Both the position numbers and the translations under genes were made by a program. A model generated the notes under the pieces. That model did not search any database. It had not been told where the DNA came from and saw only the letters and a program-made list of their open reading frames with translations. From Cupriavidus basilensis (GTDB lineage: Bacteria; Pseudomonadota; Gammaproteobacteria; Burkholderiales; Burkholderiaceae): DNA of 64,000 nucleotides. Within the stretch, counting starts at the first letter, position 1. Each line of letters starts with the position of its first letter. The stretch is taken from the NCBI RefSeq assembly GCF_008801925.2, contig NZ_CP062803.1:4502735-4566734 (forward strand), in the 5' to 3' direction. Below are positions 1 to 9,108 of the stretch, piece after piece.

Positions 1-692
1 ACACCATCCAGGGCTACGGCGCCGCGCCCAATGGCGACCTGAACCCGGAGAAGAGCCGCTCGTTCGAGATCGGCGCGCGCTATACGGATGAACGCGTGCA
101 GACCAGCGTCGCGGTGTTCGACAACCGTTACAAGGACTTCATCGAGCAAGTCGCGCTGCGCTGCCCGTCGGATCCCGCTTGTCTTGCCGGCCTGCGCGCG
201 ACATACCAGTACCGCAACCAGAGCAGCGTGCGCATCTACGGCGCCGAGTGGCGCGGCAGCTACCGCTTCCTGCCGCAATGGCGCGTGGACAGCGCCGTGG
301 CCTACGCGCACGGCAACAACGAGCAGACCGGCCAGCCCCTCAACAGCGTCTCGCCGCTGCGCGCCAGCGCCGCGCTGACGTGGGAGCGCGGCAGCAGCAG
401 CCAGGGCCAGGGCGCAAGCCTGCGCTGGCGCGGCGCGCGCGCCGTGACGCGCACCGACGACACCTCCTTCGCCTACTTCAAGCCGGGCGGCTATGGCGTG
501 GCCGACATCCAGGGCTGGTGGCGCTTTAACCGCTACGCCAGCCTGGTGCTTTCGGTGAATAACGTGTTCGACAAAAAGTACTGGTTGTGGGGCGATGTGC
601 GCCAAGGCAGCGTGGCCGCCAGCGAGCCGGGCCTGGACTTCTATACGCAGCCAGGACGCACCTTTGCCGCCAGCGTGAAGCTGTCGTTCTGA
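1..692 (+). CDS. TonB-dependent outer-membrane receptor, C-terminal part (gene starts before the window)
   Basis: The frame is open from base 3, so only about the last 229 residues are present. The visible part is the beta-barrel end of a TonB-dependent receptor: alternating amphipathic strands, a typical 'NPEKSRSFEIGARY' strand, and a final strand ending VKLSF with the terminal Phe used for outer-membrane assembly. The TonB box and plug lie outside the window. It is 20 bp upstream of the chelatase-like gene and in the same direction, so it is very likely the outer-membrane importer of this operon. The substrate cannot be read from the barrel; the neighbours suggest heme or another tetrapyrrole. 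Confidence 0.9.
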   Translation, partial: TIQGYGAAPNGDLNPEKSRSFEIGARYTDERVQTSVAVFDNRYKDFIEQVALRCPSDPACLAGLRATYQYRNQSSVRIYGAEWRGSYRFLPQWRVDSAVAYAHGNNEQTGQPLNSVSPLRASAALTWERGSSSQGQGASLRWRGARAVTRTDDTSFAYFKPGGYGVADIQGWWRFNRYASLVLSVNNVFDKKYWLWGDVRQGSVAASEPGLDFYTQPGRTFAASVKLSF

Positions 693-712
693 CCAGAGGC
701 GAATCGACCGAC

Positions 713-3700
713 ATGTCCCCACAAGATAAAACCAGGATGCGGCTTGTCCGCGCGTTGTGCCTGCTGTGGATAACCTGGCTGGTGCTCGGCATGCAGCCAG
801 CGTCGGCAGCGCCGCGCATCGCGGTGCTGACCACCTCGCCCGTGCCCGCCGGCAAGTTCGAGCCGCTGCAGGCCATGGCGCGCGCGCACGGCATGACGCT
901 GGATGCGCGCTACCTGGAGCGCATGAACGCGCAGGATATCGCGCCGTTTATCGACGGCGCCAGCCTGCTGATCCTGGATGCGCCACGCGACCATATCGTC
1001 ACCGAGATGCTGGCCAAGCTCGGGCCGCTGTGGACCCATGCGCGCGTGCCGCGCCTGCTGATTGCCACTGACCGCTTCGACGCGCACGGCGTGGATAACG
1101 CGCTGGGCGCGAAGCTGCAGGCGTACTACGTCAATGGCGGCCGTGCCAACTTCGACGCGATGATGCGCACGCTGGCTGCGCAGCAGTTCAAGCTGCATGT
1201 GGACAACGCTATTCCCGCGCCAGTCGTATTCCCCAAGGCCGCTTACTACCATCCGCGGCTTGCCAGCGTGGTGACGGCCTCGCCGGAAGATGCACTCAAG
1301 GTGTCCGGCCACGCCGGTGAACCGGTGATCGGCGTCGCCATCCACCAGGCCTACGTGTCGGGGCTGGACAGTGCCTTTATCGACGACCTGATCGCGCGCA
1401 TCGAAGCGCGCGGCGCGCGCGCGCTGGTGTTCTATAGCGGCGTCATGGAGGCGGGCGGCGTGCAGCACATGGCCGCGCCTGGCGGCAAGCGCATCGTCGA
1501 CGTGCTCATCAACGGCCAGATCATGCTCAACGCGGCTGGCCGCAAGACGGAGTTCGAGGCGCTCGGCATCCCGGTGCTGCAGGTCATGCCTTATCGCAAG
1601 GGCGACGCGCAGGACTGGGAGCGCGACCCGCACGGCATCAGCCTCACGGACACGCCCTTCTACCTCGTGCAGCCCGAGCTGGCCGGCGTGAGCGATCCCA
1701 TGCTGGCCGCAGCCACCTCGCACAAGGACGGCAGTATCGTCAGCCTGCCGGCGCAGCTCGATGCCGTGGCGGACAAGGCGCTGGCGCTCACGCGCCTGCA
1801 GCGCACGCCGAACGCCGACAAGCGCGTGGCGATCCTGTTCTACAACTATCCGGCGGGCGAGAAGAACCTGTCGGCATCGTTCCTCAACCTGCCGCGCAGC
1901 CTGTCGTCCACGCTGGCCGCATTGCATGGGGCCGGCTACCGTACCGATGCTGCGGATGCGCTCGCGCTGCAGCGTGATCTGGGCGCATTGCTCGCACCCT
2001 TCTATCGCGATGGACAACTTGCCGCGCTGCTCGACGCGGATCGCGCGGTGTGGATGCCGATGACGCAATACCGCCGCTGGTACGACGCGCAACCTGCTGC
2101 GTTTCGCGCCGAGGTCAGCGCGCGCTGGGGCGAACCCGAAGCCTCGTCGATGGCGATCCGGCGCAACGGCGTGGCCGGCTTCGCCATCCCGCGCCTGCAA
2201 CTCGGCAACGTGGCCCTGATGCCGGTACCGCCACGCGGCGAGCGCGACGAAGCCGCCGAGAAAGCGCTCTATCACTCCACCAAGACGCCGCTTAGCCATT
2301 TCTACATGGCGGCCTACCTGTGGGCGCGCGAAGGGCGCGAGGCGCTGGTGCACTACGGCACCCACGGCACGCAGGAATGGACACCGGGCAAGGAGCGCGG
2401 CCTGTCCGTGACCGACCAGCCCTACCTGGTGCTCGGCAGCGTGCCGGTGATCTATCCCTATATCGTCGATGACGTCGGCGAGGCACTGCAGGCCAAGCGC
2501 CGTGGCCGCGCCACCATCGTCAGCCACCAGACGCCGCCGTTCAAGCCGGCGGGCCTGCACACGGATCTGTCGGCGCTGCACGACCAGTTGCACAACTACC
2601 TGCAGCAGGACGACGGCGCAGTGAAGGACACGCTGCGCGAGGACATCCTCAAGCGCAGCGCGCGCATGCACCTGCTCGACGACATGGGCTGGCCGCAAGC
2701 CCGCGCGAGCGCGCAGTTTGCCGAATACCTCGATGCGCTGCACACGCATCTGCACGAGCTCGCCGGGGCATTGCAGCCCTACGGCCTGCATACGTTCGGC
2801 CAGTCGCAGGATCCCGAGCTGCGGTTGTACACGGTGATGGCCATGCTCGGGCAACCGTGGCTCAAGCGCGTGTTTCCCGACGAGCCGGAAGAACTGTTCG
2901 CGCTCGACTACAAGCAGCTCGCGCAATCGGCGCCGTACGCCATGCTGCGCAAGTACGTGATCGACGGCGCGCCGCTGACCAACCTTGCCGACGCCAGACA
3001 GCGCGAAGACATGGAGCGTGCCCGCACGCTGTACGCCAGCCTGGATGCCGCGCCGGAGAGCGCATCCATCCTCACCGCGCTGGCCGGGGGCTACGTGCTG
3101 GCCGGCACCGGCGGCGACCCGGTGCGCCATCCCGACGCACTGCCGACCGGGCGCAACCTGTATGGGTTCGATCCCTCGAAGGTACCTAGCCGCGAAGCGT
3201 GGCAGGCCGGCCAGGCCACGGCCGAGAGCATGATTGCCGACTGGCGCAAGCGCCACGGCAAATGGCCCACCAAGCTGGCCTTCTCGCTGTGGAGCGTGGA
3301 GACCATGCGCCATCAGGGCATGCTGGAGGCGCAGGCGATGGCCGCCATGGGCATTCGCCCGAAGTGGGACGGCGGCGGCCGCGTGGTCGGCGTGGAAGCG
3401 ATTCCCGCCGCCGAGCTCAAGCGGCCGCGCGTGGACGTGGTGCTGTCCGCTACCGGCCTCTATCGCGATCACTTTCCCAACCTGATCAAGTGGCTGGCCG
3501 AAGCGGTCAAGCTCGCCGCCGCGCAGCCCGAGCCCGACAACGCCGTTGCCGCCAGCACGCGCGCGCTCAGCGCGCGGCTGGCGCAACGCAAGGCCGCGGA
3601 CATGACCCCGGAGCGCATCGAGTCGCTGGCGCTCACGCGCGTCTTCGCCAGCGAGACCGGCAACTATGGCACGGGACTGAACGACGCTACGCTGGCCAGC

Positions 3701-4780
3701 GACAGCTTCGGTAGCGGCAAGGAAGCGGACGCCAAGCTGGCCAAGCTCTATCTCGCGCGCATGCAATACGGCTATGGGCCCGACGAGAAGACGTGGGGCG
3801 AGAAACTGCCACAACTCAATCTCTACGCAGAGAACCTCAAGGGCGTGGAGGGCGCGCTGCTGGCGCGTAGCTCCAACCTGTACGGCATGCTGACTACCGA
3901 CGATCCTTTCCAGTATCTCGGTGGCATCGGCCTGGCCGTGCGCCACCTGACGGGCAAGGCGCCGGAGCTGCTGATCTCCAACCTGCGCGATGCCAACAGC
4001 GCACGCACGCAGACGGCGGCGTCCTTCCTCGCCACCGAGCTGCGCACGCGCTACTTCCATCCCGGCTGGATCGAAGGCATGAAGGCCGAGGGCTATAGCG
4101 GCGCGCTCAACGTGCTCGATACCGTGAACAATTTCTGGGGCTGGACCGCGGTCGCGCCGGAGATTGTGCGCGACGACCAGTGGACCGAGTTCGCCGAAGT
4201 CTACGTCAAGGACAAGCACAAGCTCGGCCTGGACGCATGGTTCGAGCAGAACGCGCCACAGGCCCAGGCGCAGGTAATCGAGCGCATGCTGGAAGCCGCG
4301 CGCAAGGGCTACTGGCGGGCCGATCCCGAGATGCTCAAGACGCTGGCCGACAGGTGGCGGGCGCTGTCGCAGCGGCACGATATCCGCAGCGACAACCGCA
4401 GCTTCAATCGCTACGTGCAGCAGCAGGCCATGGCGCCCGGCGCCGCGGGCTATGGCACGCAGGCTCCGACGGCACCGCCCGCCGCCGCGCCGAAGGCCGC
4501 GGCCCCGCTGGCGCCGCCGCGTCCTGCCCGGCAGCAAGCACAAGCACAAGCGCAGGCGCAGCCCAAGCCGCAACCCGAGCCCAAGGCACAGCCGCAAACG
4601 GTGCCGGTGCAAGGCATGCAACTGGTCGAGAAAAAGCCTCCCGCTGCGGCGCTCGTGCCCGTGCTGTCGTGGCTTGCCGGCGGCATCGCACTGGCTGGCG
4701 CCATGCTGGGCGGCGCCCTCAGCGCGCGCCGCCGCGCTGGCGCTGCGCCCTTCTTCCAAAAGCAATCCGAAACCCACTGA
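713..4780 (+). CDS. Secreted, membrane-anchored CobN/HmuS-like chelatase homologue
   Basis: 1,355 residues of the CobN/BchH large-subunit family. The start at 713 is chosen because it gives a clean Sec signal peptide (basic n-region, LVRALCLLWITWLVLG core, cleavage near ASA-AP). The family signature HYGTHGTQEWTPGKE is at about residues 547-561, followed by a 'VPVIYPYIVDDVGEALQAKRRG' block. After about residue 1240 comes a Pro/Ala/Gln-rich linker, then a transmembrane helix at about 1314-1336 and a short Arg-rich tail. The chelatase domain should therefore sit in the periplasm, tethered to the inner membrane. Classical CobN works in the cytoplasm with the AAA+ partners CobS and CobT, neither of which is here. 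Periplasmic CobN homologues of the HmuS type belong to heme-uptake loci, so a role in metal removal from (or handling of) an imported tetrapyrrole is inferred. Cobalamin is an alternative. Confidence 0.85.
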   Translation: MSPQDKTRMRLVRALCLLWITWLVLGMQPASAAPRIAVLTTSPVPAGKFEPLQAMARAHGMTLDARYLERMNAQDIAPFIDGASLLILDAPRDHIVTEMLAKLGPLWTHARVPRLLIATDRFDAHGVDNALGAKLQAYYVNGGRANFDAMMRTLAAQQFKLHVDNAIPAPVVFPKAAYYHPRLASVVTASPEDALKVSGHAGEPVIGVAIHQAYVSGLDSAFIDDLIARIEARGARALVFYSGVMEAGGVQHMAAPGGKRIVDVLINGQIMLNAAGRKTEFEALGIPVLQVMPYRKGDAQDWERDPHGISLTDTPFYLVQPELAGVSDPMLAAATSHKDGSIVSLPAQLDAVADKALALTRLQRTPNADKRVAILFYNYPAGEKNLSASFLNLPRSLSSTLAALHGAGYRTDAADALALQRDLGALLAPFYRDGQLAALLDADRAVWMPMTQYRRWYDAQPAAFRAEVSARWGEPEASSMAIRRNGVAGFAIPRLQLGNVALMPVPPRGERDEAAEKALYHSTKTPLSHFYMAAYLWAREGREALVHYGTHGTQEWTPGKERGLSVTDQPYLVLGSVPVIYPYIVDDVGEALQAKRRGRATIVSHQTPPFKPAGLHTDLSALHDQLHNYLQQDDGAVKDTLREDILKRSARMHLLDDMGWPQARASAQFAEYLDALHTHLHELAGALQPYGLHTFGQSQDPELRLYTVMAMLGQPWLKRVFPDEPEELFALDYKQLAQSAPYAMLRKYVIDGAPLTNLADARQREDMERARTLYASLDAAPESASILTALAGGYVLAGTGGDPVRHPDALPTGRNLYGFDPSKVPSREAWQAGQATAESMIADWRKRHGKWPTKLAFSLWSVETMRHQGMLEAQAMAAMGIRPKWDGGGRVVGVEAIPAAELKRPRVDVVLSATGLYRDHFPNLIKWLAEAVKLAAAQPEPDNAVAASTRALSARLAQRKAADMTPERIESLALTRVFASETGNYGTGLNDATLASDSFGSGKEADAKLAKLYLARMQYGYGPDEKTWGEKLPQLNLYAENLKGVEGALLARSSNLYGMLTTDDPFQYLGGIGLAVRHLTGKAPELLISNLRDANSARTQTAASFLATELRTRYFHPGWIEGMKAEGYSGALNVLDTVNNFWGWTAVAPEIVRDDQWTEFAEVYVKDKHKLGLDAWFEQNAPQAQAQVIERMLEAARKGYWRADPEMLKTLADRWRALSQRHDIRSDNRSFNRYVQQQAMAPGAAGYGTQAPTAPPAAAPKAAAPLAPPRPARQQAQAQAQAQPKPQPEPKAQPQTVPVQGMQLVEKKPPAAALVPVLSWLAGGIALAGAMLGGALSARRRAGAAPFFQKQSETH

Positions 4781-4786
4781 CGCATC

Positions 4787-5296
4787 ATGACTCCTACCCT
4801 GCTTGAAACCCTGATGTACGACGTCGGCCAGTTGTTCCTGTTTCCGACGCTGGCCCTGATCGGGCTGCTGTTCCTGTACGCCTTCTGGGCGCTCGGCGAG
4901 TTCATCACGCAAGGCTGGCAACGCCGCCGTCACGGCATTGAGACGGGGCGCGGCTATGTGCTGGTCGCGTTCGCCCTGCGCCACCGTATCCAGGACCCGG
5001 ACACGCTTGACGTGACCGCGCACCGCCTGCTGGAGTGGCCGCGCATTGCCACGCGCGTCGCGCCGATGCTAGGACTGGTGGCCACCATGATCCCGATGGG
5101 GCCCGCGCTCAAGGGCCTGTCCGGGGGCAACCTCGCCAACGTGGGCGAGAACCTCACCATCGCGTTTTCCGCGGTGATTCTTGCGCTGATCGCTGCCAGC
5201 ATCACCTTCTGGGTGGTCAACGTGCGTCGCCGCTGGCTCGCCGAGGAGCTGGTGTGGCTGGGCAAGCATCAACCGCAGTGGGAGGTGGACGCATGA
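4787..5296 (+). CDS. MotA/TolQ/ExbB-type proton channel protein
   Basis: 169 residues with three predicted membrane helices (about 13-35, 78-100 and 120-145). The second carries RVAPMLGLVATMIPMGPAL, which matches the ExbB/TolQ signature region around the conserved GLxGT. The protein is shorter than classical ExbB. It starts 6 bp after the chelatase-like gene, and its stop overlaps the next start as ATGA, so the pair should be translationally coupled. It probably forms a proton-driven inner-membrane complex with the DUF2149 protein. Whether that complex drives the receptor through TonB or acts directly on the anchored chelatase is not known. Confidence 0.85.
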   Translation: MTPTLLETLMYDVGQLFLFPTLALIGLLFLYAFWALGEFITQGWQRRRHGIETGRGYVLVAFALRHRIQDPDTLDVTAHRLLEWPRIATRVAPMLGLVATMIPMGPALKGLSGGNLANVGENLTIAFSAVILALIAASITFWVVNVRRRWLAEELVWLGKHQPQWEVDA

Positions 5297-5613
5297 AGTT
5301 CCTGGAGGAGAGCGAGGCCGACGATCCCATCCTGTCGGTAGTCAACCTGATCGACGTGTTCCTGGTGGTGATCGCCGCGTTGCTGGTGGCCATCGCGCAG
5401 AACCCGATGAACCCGTTCACGCACGCGGACGTCACCATCATCACCAATCCGGGCAAGCCCAACATGGAGATCGTCTCCAAGCAGGGCGAGAAGGTCGTGC
5501 GCTACCAGGCCAGCGGCCAGGTCGGCAGCGGTGACGGCACCAAGGCCGGCGTGGCGTACCGGTTGCAGGACGGCTCGATGGTGTATGTGCCGGAAGCCGC
5601 GGCCGCGCGGTAA
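5293..5613 (+). CDS. DUF2149 family protein, ExbD-like small subunit
   Basis: 106 residues. The start at 5293 overlaps the stop of the ExbB-like gene. A short acidic cytoplasmic N-terminus precedes one membrane helix, NLIDVFLVVIAALLVAIA (about 18-35), and then a small periplasmic domain. The Asp at about position 21, at the start of the helix, lies in an 'LIDVfLv' context like that of ExbD and TolR, where the Asp is the proton-carrying residue. DUF2149 proteins are known as neighbours of ExbB-like and CobN-like genes. The ExbD-like function is inferred from topology and this motif only. Confidence 0.8.
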   Translation: MKFLEESEADDPILSVVNLIDVFLVVIAALLVAIAQNPMNPFTHADVTIITNPGKPNMEIVSKQGEKVVRYQASGQVGSGDGTKAGVAYRLQDGSMVYVPEAAAAR

Positions 5614-5665
5614 AACTGCGCAATAATGAGCACAAGCGAGCCATCGCAACCAGGATTACTTAGCC

Positions 5666-6565
5666 ATGCGGATTCGTCACAGCGTTGCCAGCCTAGCCAG
5701 TTATGTCCCTACCCGCGCCGCCGCACTGGCGCTCGCGGCCGCCATGTTCGCCGCGCTCGCCGGTTGCGCCGGCACGCCACCCGCCGCCGTGGCTGGCGAT
5801 GTCGCGCATCAGTTCACCGGCAAGACCTATGTGCTGCTGGGCGAGGTCCACGACAACGCCGATGGGCAAAAGCGGCGCCTGCTGGCGTTGTCCGACGCAC
5901 TGGCAGCCGGCTGGCGCCCGGCCATCGCGATGGAACAGTTCGACCGCGAGCGCCAGGCCGATATCGATCGCGCCCGCCGCGAGCGGCCCGGCGACGCGGC
6001 GTATGTCGTGGCGCAGGCGGGTGGAAAGAGCTGGCAGTGGGAGCTTTACACGCCGGTAGTGGCGCTGGCCTTGCGCTACGACCTGCCGCTGGTGGCGGCC
6101 AACCTGTCGCGCGCGGATGCAAGCAAGATCGTGCGCGACGGGCTGGACGGCGTGTTCGATGCGACGCAGCGCAAGCGCCTCGGCCTCGCCGCGCCGCTGC
6201 CCGCGGACGTGGTGACCGAGCAGACCGCGGTGCTTGACCGTGGCCACTGCGGCAATTTCCCCAAGTCCATGCTGCCCGGCATGCTGGACGCGCAGGCCGC
6301 GCGCGATGCGGTCATGGCGGCCTCCATGCGCGAATACGCCGACCGCGGCGCCGTGCTGATCGCCGGCAACGGCCACGTGCGGCGCGATGTGGGCGCGCCG
6401 CGCTGGCTCGCCGCCGAGCCGGGCGCGATCTACAGCGTGGGTTACCTGGAGCAGGCCAGCGGCCACGAGATCGGCGCCTATGATCGCGTGGTGCTGGTGC
6501 CGGTGCACAAGCGGCCTGATCCGTGCGAGGGCGCCAAGCCGGCGGCAATGGCCGAGCCGGCCTGA
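5666..6565 (+). CDS. ChaN family heme-binding lipoprotein
   Basis: 299 residues. The N-terminus has a long signal sequence ending in a lipobox (AALAGC) with Cys near residue 33, so the mature protein is a lipoprotein. The family signature TYVLLGEVHDNADGQ follows, then AMEQFDRERQ and the C-terminal VLIAGNGHVRRDVG. This is the ChaN-like 'cofactor heme-binding' family (PF04187); the Campylobacter ChaN structure holds heme and is iron-regulated. It begins 52 bp after the DUF2149 gene on the same strand, so it probably closes the operon. Its presence is the strongest local hint that the operon handles heme. No Fur box was identified because the operon promoter is outside the window. Confidence 0.85.
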   Translation: MRIRHSVASLASYVPTRAAALALAAAMFAALAGCAGTPPAAVAGDVAHQFTGKTYVLLGEVHDNADGQKRRLLALSDALAAGWRPAIAMEQFDRERQADIDRARRERPGDAAYVVAQAGGKSWQWELYTPVVALALRYDLPLVAANLSRADASKIVRDGLDGVFDATQRKRLGLAAPLPADVVTEQTAVLDRGHCGNFPKSMLPGMLDAQAARDAVMAASMREYADRGAVLIAGNGHVRRDVGAPRWLAAEPGAIYSVGYLEQASGHEIGAYDRVVLVPVHKRPDPCEGAKPAAMAEPA

Positions 6566-6579
6566 ATCCGGCGGCGCGC

Positions 6580-8031
6580 CTAGCCGAACAGCTCCTCGGC
6601 CACGGTGGGATGCAGCTGCACCGTGGTCTGCAGGTGCGACAGCTTCACCCCGAGCCGCACCGCCACGGCAAACGCCTGCATGATCTCGGGCGCGGCGTTG
6701 TCCATCATATGGGCGCCCAGCACGCGCCCGCTGCGCGCATTCACCACCAGCTTGACCATCGACGCCTGCTCGCTGCCGGCAAAGCGATTCTCAAGCGAGA
6801 CGAAGCGGCGCACCACGGTGTGGATGCGCTCCGGCTTGCCAGCTGCCTCGATGGCCGCATGCTCCGTCAGTCCCACGCTGCCGATCGCCGGCTCGCAGAA
6901 AACCGCCGTTGGCACCAGGTCGAAATCCGCGCGGTCGTCGCGGCGGCCGAACAGGCGGTCGGCCAGCCAGCGGCCCTGAGCGCCGGCCACCGGCGTGAGG
7001 TGCAGGCCGTCGATGACGTCGCCAATGGCATGGATCGAGCGCACCTTGGTGCGCAACGAGCGGTCCACCTGGATGCCGCCCTTCTGCGTTTTCGCGATGC
7101 CCAGCGCCTCCAGGCCGAGCCCGTCCCAATGCGGGTCGCGCCCGATCGCCGCCAGCGCCGCCTGCGCGCGCACGGTCTGGATGCGGTCATTGCCATGCTG
7201 CCGGTAGCACACGTCGATGGCGCCGTTGGCCTGGTTCAGCAGCGTCACCTCGGCATTGAAATGCAGGCGCACGCCCTTGGCGGCGAGCGCTTCGGCCAGC
7301 GCCTCGGCCACTTCGTGGTCAAAGCGCGTCAGCAGGCGTGCCTCGCGCACCAGCATCTCCACCTTGACGCCATAGCGCGACAGGATCGAGGCTTGCTCCA
7401 CCGCGACGTAGCCGCCGCCGATCACCACCAGCGAGGCTGGCAGGCTCTGCCAGGTGAAGATGTCGTCGGAGGTGCAGGCCAGCTCGCCACCCGGCACCGG
7501 CAACGCGCGCGGCCGTGCGCCGGTGGCAATCAGGATGCGTTTGGCGCGGATGGTCTCGGCGCCCACCTGTACCTGGTCGGCGGCGCTGACCGTGGCGTCG
7601 CCGCGCAGCAGCTCCACGCCGGCTTGCTGCAGCCGGTGCGTGTAGGCCACGTGCAGCCGCGCCATTTCGGCGTTGACGTGCACAATGGCATCGCTCCAGT
7701 CTTCCTTGCCGCCGGTGTGCGAAAGGCAGCCTGACAGTATGGCCGCGAGGCTGGCGCCATACGAGAGCATTTTCTTGGGCACGCAGCCGCGGTTGATGCA
7801 GGTGCCGCCGATCGCGTCGCGCTCCACCAGCACCACGCGCGCGCCCAGCGTGGCCGCGCGCCGCGCAGCCGCCACGCCGCCCGAGCCGGCACCGATCACC
7901 ACGAAATCCGCTTCGCGCTGCGTGCCGGGCTTGCGCTTGCCACGACGGGGGACTCGCTCGACAGCCTGCTCGGTGCTGGCCCTGCGGGCGCTCTGGCGCT
8001 CGGTCGTGGATCTTGCCTGGCGTTTCGTCAT
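6580..8031 (-). CDS. gor: Glutathione reductase-type FAD/NAD(P)-dependent disulfide reductase
   Basis: 483 residues. The start at 8031 is preceded by AGGAGG at good spacing. After a basic extension of about 40 residues come the FAD-binding VVIGAGSGGVAAARRA, the redox-active GGTCINRGCVPKK, the NAD(P)-binding VVIGGGYVAVEQA, and the C-terminal HPTVAEELFG with the catalytic His. This architecture is that of class I pyridine nucleotide-disulfide oxidoreductases, closest to glutathione reductase, which reduces GSSG with NADPH in the cytoplasm. The N-terminal extension is unusual and rich in Arg, Ser and Thr. Mycothione or trypanothione-type substrates cannot be excluded, but glutathione is expected in this group. 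It is convergent with the ChaN gene, with 14 bp between the stops. Confidence 0.85.
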   Translation of the reverse strand: MTKRQARSTTERQSARRASTEQAVERVPRRGKRKPGTQREADFVVIGAGSGGVAAARRAATLGARVVLVERDAIGGTCINRGCVPKKMLSYGASLAAILSGCLSHTGGKEDWSDAIVHVNAEMARLHVAYTHRLQQAGVELLRGDATVSAADQVQVGAETIRAKRILIATGARPRALPVPGGELACTSDDIFTWQSLPASLVVIGGGYVAVEQASILSRYGVKVEMLVREARLLTRFDHEVAEALAEALAAKGVRLHFNAEVTLLNQANGAIDVCYRQHGNDRIQTVRAQAALAAIGRDPHWDGLGLEALGIAKTQKGGIQVDRSLRTKVRSIHAIGDVIDGLHLTPVAGAQGRWLADRLFGRRDDRADFDLVPTAVFCEPAIGSVGLTEHAAIEAAGKPERIHTVVRRFVSLENRFAGSEQASMVKLVVNARSGRVLGAHMMDNAAPEIMQAFAVAVRLGVKLSHLQTTVQLHPTVAEELFG

Positions 8032-8111
8032 CAATGCCTCCTGTGGCGGCGCGAAGGCCGCATTGCACATCGTGATGACGGAGCCGCGAGCACGGCCGGC
8101 GCGCTGGAGCG

Positions 8112-9041
8112 CTACCCGGCGGTGCCAAGCTCCGTCTTCATGACAGACGGCCAGTCACGCAAAAAGGTTTCCCCGTCGCGCCGGCCGAGTTCGTAGGCAC
8201 CGATCATCGCGCCGGGCTGGGTGTAGTCCCAGCTCGAGATCGGAACCCGTTGCGAAGGTTGCAGGTAGAGCCGGCGCTGCGCGCCGTGTTGCAGGACAAA
8301 GCGGCGCGGGCGCGGATAGAGCCGCGTCACCAGCACCAGCACGTTGCCGGGCGTTGCGTCGAGCGCGTCGACCGGCACATTGTCGACCATGCCGCCATCC
8401 AGCACGGGCCGGCCGTCGCGCCGCAGCACCGGCGTGAAGGGCGGGGTCGAGGACGATTGCAGCAGCAGGTCCGCCAGCTGCTCGGGCGAGCCGCAGTCCT
8501 GCGCGCGCACGAACTCGGGATGAAACCCCAGCTTGCGGCCCAGGCGCGGGTGCAAGGTCTTGAGCCAGTGTTTCTCGATGTTGTAGGCGACCAGCCCGGC
8601 CATCACCGCTAGCCGCGGGCCGCTCCAGCGCGGGATGTGGGCCACGCCGATGCGGATCTCCGGCGCCGTCTGCAGGTTTGCCAGGCGGCCCTCGCCGAAG
8701 ATGTTCAGCAATGCCGTGCGGTAGATGCCGTAATGCGGAAACACGCGCTGCTTGCTCAGCAGGTTGCCCCAGTACGCATTGCGCCGGTTGCCCGCAAGCA
8801 CCTCGCCGTAGTACGCCATCACCTGGCGGGAGTCGTGCGTATAGATCATGCACGCCGTGGCGGCCCCGGCCGAAATCCCCGTGATGACACGCGGGCGCAG
8901 CCCCAGCTCGGGCGCCACCGTATCCCACCAGCCCGCCTGCCACCAGCAGCGGTTGCCGCCGCCGGCAAACACCACCTGGTCGAACCGCGAGGCGGCGGCG
9001 GGCGGGATGGGGGCAGGCGTCAGGCTGCGGGGCTCAGGCAT
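8112..9041 (-). CDS. Patatin-like phospholipase
   Basis: 309 residues from the ATG at 9041; an in-frame ATG at 9092 would add 17 residues encoded by a 12-bp tandem repeat and looks less likely. The oxyanion-hole glycines FAGGGNR (about 26-31), the nucleophile elbow GISAG with Ser at about 57, and DGGMVDN with the Asp of the catalytic dyad are all present. Such enzymes hydrolyse acyl ester bonds of lipids. No signal peptide is evident, so it is probably cytoplasmic or membrane-peripheral. It is downstream of the thioesterase gene on the same strand, but no pathway link is visible. Confidence 0.85.
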   Translation of the reverse strand: MPEPRSLTPAPIPPAAASRFDQVVFAGGGNRCWWQAGWWDTVAPELGLRPRVITGISAGAATACMIYTHDSRQVMAYYGEVLAGNRRNAYWGNLLSKQRVFPHYGIYRTALLNIFGEGRLANLQTAPEIRIGVAHIPRWSGPRLAVMAGLVAYNIEKHWLKTLHPRLGRKLGFHPEFVRAQDCGSPEQLADLLLQSSSTPPFTPVLRRDGRPVLDGGMVDNVPVDALDATPGNVLVLVTRLYPRPRRFVLQHGAQRRLYLQPSQRVPISSWDYTQPGAMIGAYELGRRDGETFLRDWPSVMKTELGTAG

Positions 9042-9060
9042 GGAGATAGCTTGGGAGATT

Positions 9061-9096
9061 GCGTGCAATTTGGCGTGCGATTTGGCGTGCAATTGG
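9061..9096. repeat. 12-bp tandem repeat, three units
   Basis: Three consecutive 12-bp units, GCGTGCAATTTG, GCGTGCGATTTG and GCGTGCAATTGG, lie between the patatin and thioesterase genes. They fall in the leader of the patatin gene on the minus strand and would encode a repetitive peptide if the upstream ATG at 9092 were used. The pattern recurs with unrelated units at 51628 and 58924. Confidence 0.8.
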
Positions 9097-9108
9097 GTGA
9101 TGTGCCGC

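Noticed and set aside
641..5023. 1,460-residue open frame antisense to the CobN/HmuS-like gene
   Set aside because: It is a shadow of the high-GC coding strand; the product is Arg/His/Gln-rich without any domain, while the opposite strand encodes a clear family member.
9061..9096. Short regular repeats as a possible CRISPR array
   Set aside because: Units are 12 bp without spacers, and no cas genes are present; the same holds for 51628 and 58924.
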